This document shows positions 45,291 through 58,400 of a stretch of DNA of 64,000 nucleotides, one piece after another. The DNA comes from Phragmites australis. Taxonomy: Eukaryota; Streptophyta; Magnoliopsida; Poales; Poaceae. The stretch spans positions 18,083,501-18,147,500 of the forward strand of contig NC_084932.1 of assembly GCF_958298935.1 (NCBI RefSeq), written 5' to 3'. Position 1 is the stretch's first letter, and each line of letters opens with the position of its first letter. The notes under the pieces are model-generated. The model was not told the origin of the DNA, did not search any database, and was given only the letters and a program-made list of their open reading frames with translations. The position numbers and the translations under genes were made by a program.

Positions 45291-45676
45291 GGAGGGAGGA
45301 CACGGGCAAGGAGGCCAATAGCGGGCGGCCATCGGAGGTGAGGTAGTAGGACAAGGACGAGAGGAGGGATTGAGAGAGAGGCGGAGAGATCGAGAAATGA
45401 GAGGTTGAGCGTTGTGTGTGAAGAGATAAGGTTCGCGAGGATGAGCTGCGCGAGGCGAGGCGAATTGGATAAAAATTTCAGATCTGAGACTTACATTCAG
45501 TATTGGTTGAAAATATGAACCGGCAATGATATTTAAATATCACTACCGGTTCATATTTTCAACCGGTAGTGATGTCCTTTTCCTTACAAACCGGCAGTGA
45601 TACTATAATTACTGTCGGTTCTATCTGAACTGACAGTGATGAACCGGTATATAAGGCATATTTTGTAGTAGTGCGA

Positions 45677-47573
45677 TGAGCCCACATGTCCTCAGATTAT
45701 TTTAGCCAATGAGTATTAAAATTATTGCAAGACTCCTCACATAACTGCAGCCTCCAATGATGAAAAGGTTTGCCATGATTTGAAAACAATTTCTTTTCTG
45801 TTTGGTACTTTGCCTCTTGTGAATCAAGGAAAGTTGGAGGATATTTTAGCTGCCACTATGCATTACAAGAAGACTTTCATGGTGCTGCCAAGTGCAAGGA
45901 GACTTGTCCAAGGAAGTAGGTGTGCATGCCAAGCCCCTGGCTGAGGAGACCAAGCTTCATGGTGGAGGACCAAGAAAGTGATGCGGGCCTCAAATATGGA
46001 GCCCATAGACTATTGAAGACTTCTTTGTTCCTCATGGATTCAAGTTTACCGAAGTCTAGATATTGAAGAAAAAATGGCTTCAAGTCATCTCGGGTTTGGT
46101 CCGTCACTACCACATAGGCCCGAGTGAAAGTACCATAACTTTGTCATACAGAGTCTGTTTGGGTTGTATGAGTACTTGTTGAAAACTTATTCAAAGACTT
46201 TTCCAATGGATCTGCTTAGTTCCTAAATTCATCATGCGTAAGTTGCAGTAGTCAAAACAATGTATCAGTTTTATTTGAGTCCAAGATAGTTTGCATCTAG
46301 GCTCATTTAGAGTGAGTTCTGGCTGGCCTACATGTCTATAAAGCCAAGGGGTGCCACCATTGTAAACCTAGACTGAATTTGAGTTTGTTTTGTGAGGAGA
46401 ACCTCTAGAAAACCCTAGAGGGACATCCCCTCTTTATCCTTCATCTGTCAAGCTGTTGGAGCTTGTGTTTACTCTGAGGATTCAGGAGCTTCTTCTGGAG
46501 TTGCAAGCTAGGATCTTGCTGATTCCCCCTTCTCTGATTGTGCTCTCTCTTGGAGCACGGGTGGAGGAACTCACATAGGGTTTGATTGCATCAATTTGTA
46601 AGACAATCTTCCTATTATATTGCTGCTGCATTTGATTATGAGGAATCGAGTTCAATTGATTTGTTCTTGTTGTGAATTGCTATCATCTTGTCTTGATTGT
46701 TGCTATTGTTTCTTACTATTATTCTAGTTCCATTGCTATTATCAATGCTCAAGGTGCTATAGATAAATTTGGATAGCTAGCTGTTATCCTCGTTGAGCTA
46801 CTGAACAAGTTGTGGCCGAAATTCAAAACTAGAGAATTCTTTGCTTGCTGTCCAATTGGGATAAAATTCAGAGAACTCTCATTCTTGTTTAGTATCGTGT
46901 CGGTTACTAGCTATTGCCATAGCTGATCTATAAGTCCTGTTGTGGATGAAATTTGGGATTAGCTTTTTTTGCTGTGAATTTACATCTCTCGTTGTCCAAT
47001 TGAGATAAAATTTAGAGGGTGTTTGCTTGTGTTGGTACCGTGAAAGATTAGGCAAAACTTTGGGCACCACAGCTGTGTGGTCATCAGAGGAGGAAGACGG
47101 CTCGGGGATGAGGCAGCAGCCGGGGATATGGCCGATGTGGTGGTGCGATGAAGATTCAAGGAGAAGGAGGACACGATGGTGGTGGATATCGGGGAGGTGG
47201 AGGTCCTAGCGGCGATGTGCTATGGATCAGAGGAGGAGGAGGACGTGACGACGGTAGACATCATGGAGGTGGATGATCTGATGGCATTGCGGATGCTGCG
47301 AGGAGGAAGACGAGAGCACCCGCAGTGCTAGCCACACCACAATTTTATGTTGGCGGTTCTGGTGTACTCTGGCGATGCGGAGGAAGAGGAGACAACGGTG
47401 CGGAGGAAGATCAAGGGGTGAAAAGACTCCATCTAGGCAACTATATATACCTATCTAGAAATATCCTAGATGACTCTAGTTTGCAATCATCATCACATAC
47501 ATATTTCTCTCAAGTACTGTCTGAAACCCTATTTTTTCTTTTACAACCTTCCTACAAAGGACATGAATTACTC
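45677..47573. other. Repeat-like region, no gene recognised
   Basis: At 46300-46700 the sequence has the look of an LTR downstream part (ACCCTAGAGGGACATCCCCT and a TGTAAGACAATCTTCC stretch). No paired LTR or primer site is visible. At 47030-47300 it is GC-rich with GGAGGAGGA runs and short frames in several phases, with no recognisable domain. Confidence 0.35.
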
Positions 47574-47990
47574 AACTTTTGTTTCACTGTAACTACTAAA
47601 TAAGTTGCTTAATGCAACCAAGTTAGCATGCTTTGAACTAAAAAAACATTTGGCTCCTTTGATCATGCATCGAGATCAATGAGTCCTTGTGTCAAAACTT
47701 AGTGCAGACATTTTCCTCATAACCCATACTCAAATCATGAAATTAAGGTTGTTCAATTACATGCTTACTTAAAAGATATTCCTATTAGTAGTAAAATATA
47801 CCCCTTACGACATGTTATCTGAACAAAAGAAGGAAATATTACAACTCACTCAAATATGAAACCCTAGAAACAATAATCTCATATGGTTTTGAACTTATTC
47901 ACCGACTGCGAAATTTGTTTCACTAATCGCAAATTGTTTGTTATCAAACACCATATGTGTTACCTCTAATCATAGAAAATTTCCAATTAA
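47574..47990 (+). repeat. Degenerate tandem repeat, copy 1
   Basis: Shares two long blocks in order with 48125-48480. The first contains CTTTTGTTTCACTGTAACTA and AACATTTGGCTCCTTTGATC; the second contains CTAGAAACAATAATC and ATGGTTTTGAACTTATT. Identity is about 85% by eye. Confidence 0.7.
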
Positions 47991-48124
47991 GAACCATCTG
48001 CGATAACCACATTTAACATTCAAATACTACCAGTAAAGTAATTCGCTTCTGCCCTTACCTCCAAATCTCCCATCCCATCCCTGCAAGGAGCTCACTTCAC
48101 ATGTTCACACTATAACCAAACCAA

Positions 48125-48480
48125 TAACTTTTGTTTCACTCTAACTAGTAAATAAATTACCTAAAGAAACCAAGTTAGCTTGATTTGAAACAAAAAACAT
48201 TTGGCTCCTTTGATAATGCATCGAGATCAAGGAGTCCTTGTGTCAAAACTTTGTGCAAACTCTTATTTTTTTACAAACTCTATTGTGGTTACTAATAATT
48301 TCCTTGTGATTGCACTCAATAGAACAAGAAAAGGTTACAAGTCAATCAAATATAAAATCCTAGAAACAATAATCATAGATGGTTTTGAACTTATTTACTA
48401 TCTATGATATCTGTTTCACTAATCACAAACAGTTTGTTACCAAACACCGTATGTATTACCTCTCATGAACAAAGAACATT
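48125..48480 (+). repeat. Degenerate tandem repeat, copy 2
   Basis: Second copy of the 47574-47990 unit at an offset of about 550 bp that shrinks to about 485 bp after an internal deletion. It is not coding. Confidence 0.7.
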
Positions 48481-48484
48481 ATTG

Positions 48485-50300
48485 ATAATATCATTGTTAT
48501 ACCTCATGAAGTGAACCATAAATTACTTACACAAGCTATTTGATTATCTTATATCTATTAGGTTGTGTTGTTACACGTGAGTTACATACATGGGCATGCT
48601 ATCACAAGTTTTCAAGAAACACAAGATTATTTGGAAGTCAAAATGGAAAGGAAATCATCTGGATTGATGAAGCCTCATGGAAGCCCATGATGACATCTCC
48701 TGGAAGTGGATGCCTCTATTGTGCAACACATCACCGCTATGGAGACTGTGTGGTACTGATGAAATGTGATATGTGAAGCTCTTGTCAGATTCGTAACAGT
48801 GTAACAGGGCCTAAAGAAACAAAGGCTTAGCCCATCAGGGAGTCGCTTGTAAATATTGATTCTTCTCCTTCAACGAAAAGGCTTGTGTGAGATCATGTGA
48901 TGAAAAATTTGTTTGAATGATGAAATTGACAGATCAAAGTGATTTTGAATAATGACATTAGGATGATGTTCATGAGTTGCTAAGATATTGCTTAGATATG
49001 CTTCGATAGCATATATAGTTTGATGCACTATCAGTAGTTGAGTTTGCTTATGTTAATGTGTTGGTTTTACTTGAAGTTTGCATGATGTTGCGTGAACTGA
49101 TCTTGAGTTAATTTCGGGAAGGACTTGTGCTCGTATTTGTTAATTCATGTGCAGATGTTGCTCAAAGGCGAATGTGGTCGATGATGGATCGACAAACTAA
49201 GTTTAGAGAGGTATTGAGGTTCAATGACTAGGTTTAGGAGGAACTGAGGTCGTAGTGATCGAGAATGTCATGTGGGACATTCGGGCTAGAGAACAGTGTA
49301 CGTGAAGACAATGTTGCATGTGTGTGACTAGGTGTGTTGGAGAGAAGGGCATGCATACATGAGGTCGTGGGCAACCAAATTGTGTGTTCGGATGATGGAT
49401 TCATTCGAGTACACAGCAAGGTCAGGCTGCGGTCTGATTGATCGAAGAGTCTAGTCTTATAAGGAATCAAGTGCTAGTCTGAGTTGGACTCAAGCATGAA
49501 TTGGATTCGGTGATGAGTGGACGTATTTTGTTGTGGTTTCTGTCTAGGTAGGATACGACCAGGATTGTATTCAAACCAAGGTTGGTTTGGAGGGCTATAT
49601 ATTGAGAGGGTCTCGGTCAGGGAGAGGGGTGCGCCAAGAACGAGATCAGATTTAGACTTTTGATCTATAGAGTAGATCTATCTAGGGTTTTGGAATTTTT
49701 TTGGAAATTCTTGTTGGATGCTTTGGAGAGGCATCTTGTAAACTCATCTATGCAATGAAAATCAAGTTTCGTAAGTTGATGAGTTGTTGATTCGGAATTT
49801 TCTCTCTGTTCTATATTCTACGTACTTGGTTTTGGTTTTCAATTAATTTCATGTTTTTTTTATCAAGTTTCATCTTAGTTTAATCCATCCAAAACCTTTT
49901 TAGAATATTTAGTATTTGATCTGTGAAAATTTTGAGTGGATTTAGTTTGATCTCGAGTAGCTTTTTGATCAACTCGACTAGATTTTGTTCTACTCGATTT
50001 TGGTTGATACAGTCTACTTTGACTAGGCATAATTCTTGATCAACATATCCAATTGACTCGATTCTTGTTTGGTTAGTTTTTTATTTGAATCTATTTTCAT
50101 CTATCCAAATTTGAGAGTAATTGGACTAGTGGATCTTTCTCTACATTCTTTTTACTAGAGCTTATATAATCTATTTCGAGTGAAATATCGAGTTTAAATC
50201 AATTTTGATTTGAGTGAGTTAATCTTTAAATTTGGTTTTCGCAATCATTCACCCTCTCTTATTGCCTTATTAGAGTGTAGTAAATCCTACAGCTTGTCAA
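48485..50300. other. Probable retroelement-derived DNA, no gene recognised
   Basis: The stretch at 49500-49800 resembles an LTR transcription region: TATATATTGAGAGGG near 49597, and an end with CATCTATGCAATGAAAATCA. The next kilobase is T-rich with TCGA-containing words. No coding frame is convincing. Confidence 0.35.
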
Positions 50301-50329
50301 ATTGATGATATTAGAGGAAGAAGAATTTG

Positions 50330-51014
50330 AGGTCTGTTGCTTCCTTGCACTCCATGAGATAAGGTTCAAACCGAGAAAGACAACAAAGCCGCTAGTGGAA
50401 CATCGACCAACCAAACCCACCCAACCAGCATTTGAAAAGGCACAAATAAGGGTGGATTATGAATTGCTGATGTGCAGCCAACGCCCGAAGTGTGCTTCAA
50501 GTATTGCAAGATCCTCTTTACAGCAGCCCAATGTTGATATGTAAATTGACAAACCTTGTTAACCACAAACGAAATATCCGAACATGTAAATGTAAAATAC
50601 ACAAAGCTCTTATTGTACTCCTATATCTAGTGGCATCGATAACAGATTGTTGCTTCCCTATCGCTCTTAATAGCTTCTCGCTCGTAATATGCCATGCCTA
50701 CCCGGGCTAACAACTCTACTGTGTATTTGGACTGCAATAGTATTGCACCATCTTCTTGCTTCTGAACTTCAACACTAAGGAAGTAGTAAAGATCCCCAAG
50801 GTCTTCTAGTGCAAAATCCTCTTGTAGATTTTTGACAAGATCGACCACCGCTTGATCAGGGGAACATGTCACTATGATATCACCCACGTAGATGAGCATG
50901 TATGCGCACATTCGCTATTGATTATAGATAAACAAGGAAGTACCTGCTCAGGAAAGAAAGAAGCCAAGTCCTTGTAGTTTAGTACTCAACTACAAGTACC
51001 ATGCCCTTGGTGAC
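50330..51014 (-). pseudogene. Copia reverse transcriptase/RNase H fragment
   Basis: Minus-strand pieces in order are APRAWYL*LSTKLQGLG (near 51010-50960), MLIYVGDIIVTCSPDQAVVD and VKNLQEDFALEDLGDLYYFL. They are followed by DISFVVNKVCQF and HWAAVKRILQYLKHTSGVGC (near 50590-50480). The YVDD catalytic motif reads YVGD. Stops and frameshifts break it throughout. Its 5' side ends exactly where the LTR at 51015 begins, so that later element probably inserted into this one. Confidence 0.75.
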
Positions 51015-52585
51015 TGTTGTAGCATCTAGGCCCCTTGGTAAGTGGTAAGTGTTTTGGTGATTAATGATAACTGTATCATTATGACTAACATGTGCCTTTT
51101 GAAGGGTATAAAAAATTTAGCTCACAATGATGATTGGGCATTCTTGGTCCCTAAGGTGATTCTTTGGATGATCAAAGGACATGTGCATCAAGAATAAGGA
51201 TCTCCTAGTTCTAAGTGTCATAAGGGGATGAATGACACTTAGAGTAGTATATGTCTCTTCTCTTAGTCTTTTAACCGTACTATAAAGAGGGGCTAAGAGT
51301 AGTAGCTTGATCTAGGTTAGTCTAGACTTGGTTGGATGCATACTTGTGAAATTCTAGTACCAGGTAGCTCAAAGAAGTACATGGGTGAGATGTCGAGATG
51401 TTAAAACTCTTGAATGGTTGAATTGGATGAGTTCAGAAGAATATGCCTACACTGGATGGTCTGGTGATCAACATGTTGAACACACCGGAGTATTTTTCTA
51501 GTGGCGTAGCTAGAAAAAGTACAATTCAACGTCGGATAGTTCGGTGCTCTACAGGTTGAACACGCGAGAGTGTTTTGACTCTGAAGAGGCGGTTCAAATC
51601 AACAGACCGGATGGTCCGATGCTGAGGATGAAACATGCCAGAGCTTTTTACACAAAACTGGAATTTCTATTGAAAAAGTGAGTGCGCACGTCGGATGGTC
51701 CGGCGTTCACCGAATGGCTTCATCGGAGCATTTCAGAATAGTAACATCTAGTAAAAGCTGGCACTGATAGTATTTGAAAAAGGTACACGCCGAATCATTC
51801 GGCGTGTGTGAGCCGATGCAAGTCGAATCTTCCAGCGTTCACAGAAAAAGTAGGCGGTTGAGCAATGGCTAGATTTGGACCTCTAGCCTATTAATACCCC
51901 ATCCCTCGATTTCACTTAAATCTCTTGCAACCCAGAGGAGCCTATATATTGTGTGTCATCAAGAAGCAAGAGAGAGCACTTAAGTGATTTGCAAAATCTA
52001 GTTGGAAGATTAAGGATATCAATAGTATTTAGAGAATAGCGAGTGTGTATCTAGTTGTAGTTTAGATTTGATCTTGGTCAAGTGAAGCTATTGGCGTGTT
52101 ACTCTTAGAGGTTGGCAACACCTAGCCGGTTTTAGGTGATTGAAATTATCTCGGTAAGCTCTTGGTATTCTTGTGGGACCCCCAGGAAGTGCGATGTACT
52201 TGGTTTGATGCTCACCAATCTGGAGATAGAGAAATGATAATCATGAGAGAGCATTTGAGTCTTAGTGACTCAAAGGGGAGCGATATCCTTGGTGGATGCT
52301 CCAACGAGGACTAGGGGGAGTACCAACTCTTCGATACCTCGGGAAAAAATCGGGGTCCTCTTGTCAATCTTTCTTTTTTCCCCATTTACTTTGAGCATTT
52401 ACATTCTTGCAAGCTTTTAATTCTGCAATTTGCTTAGTCTCTTTCCTTGCTTGTTTTGTTTCCATGCTCTTGCTTATTCACGTAGTTGCATTATATTTCA
52501 TCTAGGATAAGGTTGCTACTTGTTCGGTAGAAGTATTTTTAATTAGAGTTCAATTCACCACCTATTGGGCTATTCGATCTTTTCA
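51015..52585 (+). repeat. 5' LTR of the SIRE-like copia
   Basis: About 1.57 kb, starting TGTTGTAGCATCTAGGCCCC and ending GATCTTTTCA just before a primer-binding site. It contains GGATGGTCCGGTG-like repeated words seen in grass LTRs. The matching 3' LTR is not in the window, so the limits rest on the TG/CA ends, the primer site and the broken copia fragment on the left. Confidence 0.6.
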
Positions 52586-52587
52586 AT

Positions 52588-52598
52588 TGGTATCAGAG
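52588..52598 (+). other. Primer-binding site of the SIRE-like copia
   Basis: TTGGTATCAGAG, two bases after the LTR end, complementary to initiator methionine tRNA. Confidence 0.75.
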
Positions 52599-52649
52599 TA
52601 TCGTTCTCTTGATAGGCTTAATATCCTAGAGAAGTGGCCCCCGGGAATG

Positions 52650-55439
52650 GAAGTAGTGTGCCAATGTTCGAGGGAAAAAACTTTACCTATTGGAAAGTTC
52701 GGATGGCGAGGTATCTTGAAGCTATTTCCCGTAAAGTTTGGCTAGCCACTTCCATTGGGTTTTATCAACCTTTTACCAGACAAAAAATTAGATAGAATGA
52801 TAAGGCTAAACTACTATATTTGAGGGAATCATTGGCGAGGTTTTCCCTAGATTAAGAAGCAAGGAATTCGCTCATGATATTTGGACCACACTTTGTGAAA
52901 TTTATGAGAGTTTTAGAAAAATCCGGGAGGAAAAATATCATGTGCTTATGAATACCTTAATCAATTTAAGTTTGTTTTCCAATAAGTTATGCAATGATAT
53001 ATATATTCTCGCATATACATACTTGTTGAGGAAATTAATTCACTTGAGCTTACTCAATTGTCTTAAGGAGACATCATTTGTAGGATCTTGATGGTACTTC
53101 ATAAGCCGCAATACAACATTGTCACATCTCTTTTTCATGGAAGAGACATCAATGATATAACCGTCACCGATGCTGTTGGGAAGATTTGTGCGCATAAGAT
53201 GTTCTTGTTTGGAGATCAAGGTGATCAATCTTCATCCATGAAGAATCTTGCTCTCAAGGCTAAGATGGTTGACAAGAAGAAGAAGAAAATGAAGCTTTCA
53301 TCATCAAGTGAGTGTGATGATGATGATGATGACTCTGACACCGAGCTTGGCCTTCTCATGAGAAGAACCAAAATGGTGATATCCAAGTTAGGCAAGAAGG
53401 GCTACAACTATAATCCCAAGAAGAACAAATTTCGCTAGAAGAAATTTGACAAGTGATGATTCAAGCGATGATGAAGACAACAACTTCGCTGGCCTTGCCA
53501 TCACCAATGATGATGTACCACTATCTCCACCACCTATGTGCCTCATGATAGACGGTAACAACACGGTGAGTAGTGAGAAAGATGATAGTAGTGATGATGA
53601 CAGTTTTTCTCCTAGTGATGTATCTAAGCTCACGAATGACTATGCTACTATAGTCAAGAAGCAAAAGGCTAAAACAAGTCTCTTGAAAATGCTAATGCTA
53701 AGCATAGTTCTAGTCATGACGAGTTGCTTGCTAAATACAATGATGTGCTTAACAAACATGATAAAGTTGTTGCATCTAGTAAGTCTCATGAGGCTAGTAA
53801 TAAGAAGCTAAAACTTGAGCACGTAGATTTGAAATACAAATATCAAGAACTTGATCTAACTTATGATGCCATTGATACTAGCTTAAATGAATTGCCTACT
53901 ATTGATGTTGTTAAGATCAATGCATCTACTTCTTGTGAAAACCTTCTTGGCATACCATGCTTCTCTTCATATGATAATATATCATCTTCTAAGACTAACC
54001 ATGCAAGTGAGCAATAGCTCAAATATGAGATTGCAAATCTTAATTCATCTGTGGCCCAGTTGACTAAGGGGAAGTACAAGTACAAAGAAATTCTTATGAA
54101 GAATACTTATACTACAACAAGAGAGGTCTTGGATGCTTTCCCAAACGGGTGGAAAAGATCAAGTCATCGGAGATCAAGAAGTGCTTCATCAAGTAAGTTG
54201 GGTCATATTCCCAATATTGTGGAGTGCTTGATAGTGTATGTACACAACATATGACCAATAATGTAAAGATGTTCACCTCACTAGAAGATAAAGTGGGCGA
54301 TCATGATAAAGTCATCTTTAGTGATAACTTTAAGGTAAATGTGGTAGGTTTGGGTAAGGTGGTAATCTCCAATGATCTCTCTATTTCTAGTGTTCTTTTA
54401 GTTTTGTCTCTTAGTTTTAATTTGCTTTTCGTAGCTCAATTATATGACTTAGGCTTCACATGCTTATTTAGTGATGTTGATGTTGTCATAACTAGCAAGA
54501 AGCATAACGATCTAATCTTTAAAGGCTTTAGATATGGATATATCTATCTTGTAGATTTTTGCTGTAATAAAGATAGCTTGACAACAAAACTCTTCACCAA
54601 GACACCTATGGGTTAGCTTTGGCATCATCAAGTTGCACACATTGGAATGAGTCAACTCAAGAAGGTATTCAAAAATGGAATGGTGGTTGGTTTGAAGGAA
54701 TTTGTATTAGAGAAAGACAAGTTGTGCAGTGTTTGCTAAGCAGAGAAGTAAGTTACAAGCTCTCATCCATACGAGTCCATGATGTTTATATCAAGACCCT
54801 TGGAGCTACTGCACATAGAAATCTTTGGAGTAACAACCAACAAAAGTCTTAGTGGTAATCTCTACTACCTTATCATTGTTGATGATTATACAAGATACAC
54901 TTGAACTTTCTTTTTAGATGACAAGAGTAAGACCGTTGGGATCTTCAAGAAGTTCGCAAAGAGGGCACAAAATAAATTTGAGGTCACAACTATGAAGATT
55001 CGGAGTGACAATGAGATAGAGTTCAAGAACACTCAAGTTGAAGAATTTTATGGTAATAGAGGCATCAAATATAAGTTCTCATCAAACTATACCCCTCAAC
55101 AAAATAGCTTGATGGAGAGAAAGAACAAGACATTGATTACGCTTGCAAGGGCTGTGTTTGATGAGTATGGTACACCAGAGAAATTTTGAGTGGAAGCAAT
55201 CAATACGGCGTATCATGAATCCAATTGAGTGTATCTCCACCGATTATTCAAGAAGACACCATATGACCTTCTCATTGGGAGGAAACCCAATATCTCCTAC
55301 TTCTGGTGTTCGTGTGGAAGTGCTTCATCTTCAAAAAAAGAGAACGTCTAGAAAAGCTTGAGCATCATTGTGATATTGGTTTTCTTGTTGGTTATGCATC
55401 TAACTCCAAGGCATATCGTGTATTCAACAATGCCGCCAG
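52650..55439 (+). pseudogene. gag/protease/integrase remnants of the SIRE-like copia, part 1
   Basis: The gag opening near 52665-52740 reads FEGKNFTYWKVRMARYLEAI. Acidic/Lys-rich segments follow at 53230-53800 (KKKKKMKLSSSSECDDDDDD). The protease region near 54220-54260 reads LDSVCTQHMTNNVKMFTSLE, where the expected catalytic DSG is DSV. Integrase remnants follow: HQVAHIGMSQLKKVFKNGM near 54630 and IRSDNEIEFKN with YTPQQNSLMERKNKTL near 55000-55130. More than ten stops or frameshifts interrupt it. Confidence 0.8.
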
Positions 55440-58400
55440 TGTTGGTGCAAGAGATCGTCTTGCGCTAACAAGTACGGCGAGAGTTTCTTCTAAGGAGGAG
55501 ACTCAAGCTTGGAGATGAAGTTTGAGATAAAGGGACACCGAAAATGTATTGATAGTCAAAAAGATTGGTCTAGGGGAGTATCACCATACGTCTTTGTGTT
55601 TGTGTCTATCTGTCCTCTTCTCTCAGATGACCATGGCCCCTCATTTATAGGGTTGTACGTAGCTTGTTGTACAAGTTATCACCATATACAAATATCTAGG
55701 ACCTAACCGAATTACATGACCTTATCCTGGATAACTACTTTTAACCCTACATAGAAGATAAATATCTACCATAGCAACTATTGCGGTACAAACAACCCTA
55801 GGGGTGAGCTGATCGCCAATTGTAGCCTGGCGCCGCACTGCCAAGGGTGTTGTAACACCCTAATTTTTCAATTTTTGCCAATTTATAAAATTTGCTAGAA
55901 TTTACTTTTGAGCTTAAATGATTTCAAGAGAAAATTCTATTTTCATAAAAAGAGAATCTAATTTTGACATAGGAAATATTTGTCTAAGTGCATTCATGCT
56001 GTTATTAGGTATTTAGGGTTTATTTGGTTTGTTTGGATTTGATTTTGTGGCTTGAATTTGGATCTCTCTGCTTTGGATTTGAAATCAAAAGGCTTTTAGA
56101 AAATAAATGAAAAAGAAAAACCTAAAACCTCCTCTCGGGCCGCTTCTTCCCCCTTTCGGCCCATCTCCCCGTGCCGACCGGTTTCTCCCATCCCCTTTCC
56201 GCCTGGGCTGCGTCGAGCCGGCGCAGCCGCGTTGCCAAGCCTGAAGGCGCCCTGCGCTGAAGCCGTTTTCGCCCTGAGCTACTGTCTAGTGGACCCCGCT
56301 TGTAAGGAGCCTCTTCAACCTCGAGTCGGACTCCGACTTCGCCCAAATCGCGCCAGCCGCCGTCTTTCGCCCAAAATCCGAGCCTAACTCGAACCTTAGA
56401 CCTTCTAGAGAGCTGCCAAATCAAATCCCCGAGATCCCCTATATATCTATTCGGCCTTATCTCCTTCGATTCACGTTTAAACAAGGTAAGTCGAGTCTGG
56501 GTTGTGCCCGTCGCCGAGAACTCTAGTCGGACTCGCCCCAGTTCCCTCAAGCCCCCATACCTATAAATAGATGGCCAGACGCCCTCCCCGGATCACCTTG
56601 CCTCTTTTCCCTAATCTCCCAACGAGTTCCCGACGCCGGAAGAGTCCTTCGCTGAGCCGCCATTGCCGCCATCCGCCGTCGAGCCGTTCCTGTGCAGTCT
56701 TGCCTCTGCCAATCTCCAAGCCTTGCCACCGCTAGCCGAAGATCGAGCCACCCTCGCCTTGCCTCTCTGGTCACCGGAGCCACCTCCCGTCGTGCCCTCG
56801 AGCTCCTCCTCTGTCTCCGTCGCCGCTGACCACCCTCCAGTGCCGATCCGCCTCCGGTAAGTGCCAAAACCGACTCCCCGTATGCATCTCATCGAGATCC
56901 ACCGCTCGTCATCGCCACTGGCGAGCCGGAACTTGATTCCAGCGAGTTCTTCGGCCATGCGCCACCGCTAGCCTCTCGGCTCCGCCATGCTCCCTCCCTC
57001 TGGTCATCCTCTTCTCTCTGAGCCATTAGATCTATCATGTGCGGTCCAGATTAGATCACTCATATATCTCTTCGTTGACCTATAGCGAGTTGCCACGTGT
57101 CTGCCTTAAACCAATCAGCACCACGCACCTCACCTAGCCACCTCAGCTGCCACCTAGCCTTCTTTGCTGATGTGTCCTTCTATTTTTATAAAAAGGTCCC
57201 TATTACAATTAATTCCATTCCTTAATTACATATATGTCCTTCTATTTTTATAAAAAAGTTCCTAGACTTTATGTTAATTACAGTTAAGTCCTTTCCTTAA
57301 TTAAAATAAGCCCTAATATTGTTTTTAGCATATTTTTTTCGTCGTAGCTCCGTTTTAATCGATTCTCATACCGTTAGATTTGTTTTTCAGTGCTCTTTCT
57401 TTCTAGATAGGTTTTATCTTGTTGTTGTTTTGTTTTGTGCTATGTTCTTAGTATATTTTGTTTGTGTGCTTTGCCAGTTATTGTGCGATTGGTTGACAAC
57501 ACCTCGGATCAATTTGAGGAACATCAAGACCAAGAGCAAGAATACACTGAGCAGCAGCAAGAAGAAGGCAAGTATCCTTGATCAACTTGAACCTATGTTT
57601 TAAATGTTTTATTTTACAAAACTGCATGCAGTGTCTGTTAATATAATGGGTGGTCACCTATTTTAGGGTTTACCTAGTTCTTCATTTACATTCCTTGAAG
57701 CCCTAGTGGTAGTTGATTTGAGTTTCTTGGGTAGAATTGCTTAGCCATGCTTTTAGGATGTTGGGAAGTATCACATCCATGTTAGTGGACATACGCAATT
57801 GTGATGATGAACTTGTTTTAGCAATATGAAACCCTAGGACTTGGGCAAAGAATGGGTTAGGGGATGTTGGTTCTTGTGGTGGGCTTGTGGATACGTTCCG
57901 AGCAGAGATGTTAGGTTTTGTTGGTTATTTCTCTGTTGGATAGTTGGAAAGTCTTTACCCAAGTATCACATATAAGGACCGGTTCGTGGAGCGATAACCC
58001 AAGAATTACCGTACCAACCACGAGGCTGATATGAGTAAGACTTAGCATATTGGTTAGACACCTGGCTGGTATTCGTTGGAGTACCAGGACCTAATCAATG
58101 GACAATGCTTCATAGTGATCTCCTGGCGGCACACCACTGGTGTGTGTTAAGTGTTTTATGAACATAGCAACATGGAAATCATGACTTGTGGGTAAAGTTG
58201 GATAACCTCTGCAGAGTGTAAAACTGTTATAACAGTCGTGCCCGCGGTTATGGGAGATTTGGATCCTCACATGATTAGTTGGTTATGGTTATAGTCATGG
58301 TCTTGTTAGTATAGGAGGTACTGGATGGTGATGGTTTAGGGATGGTTACCTTTGGATGGGTAGTTGTTGGGTGGTTTGGGGTTACATTCACTTAACAACT

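Larger units (their letters stand above)
44478..45673 (-). mobile_element. CACTA element, 1196 bp, carrying gene fragments
   Basis: The left end CACTACTACAGAACATGC and the inward-read right end CACTACTACAAAATATGC match at 16 of 18 positions. The triplet CGA flanks both sides exactly (44475-44477 and 45674-45676). Subterminal words ACTACCGGTT, ACCGGTAGTGA and CAGTGATA recur in opposite orientations. The interior holds a minisatellite and GC-rich sequence that reads as gene fragments on the minus strand. There is no transposase. Confidence 0.9.

Noticed and set aside
56122..56958. Overlapping minus-strand frames of 106-142 codons
   Set aside because: They lie in the GC-rich leader of a solo LTR with defined ends and target duplication. 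Arg/Gly bias and lack of domains point to chance.
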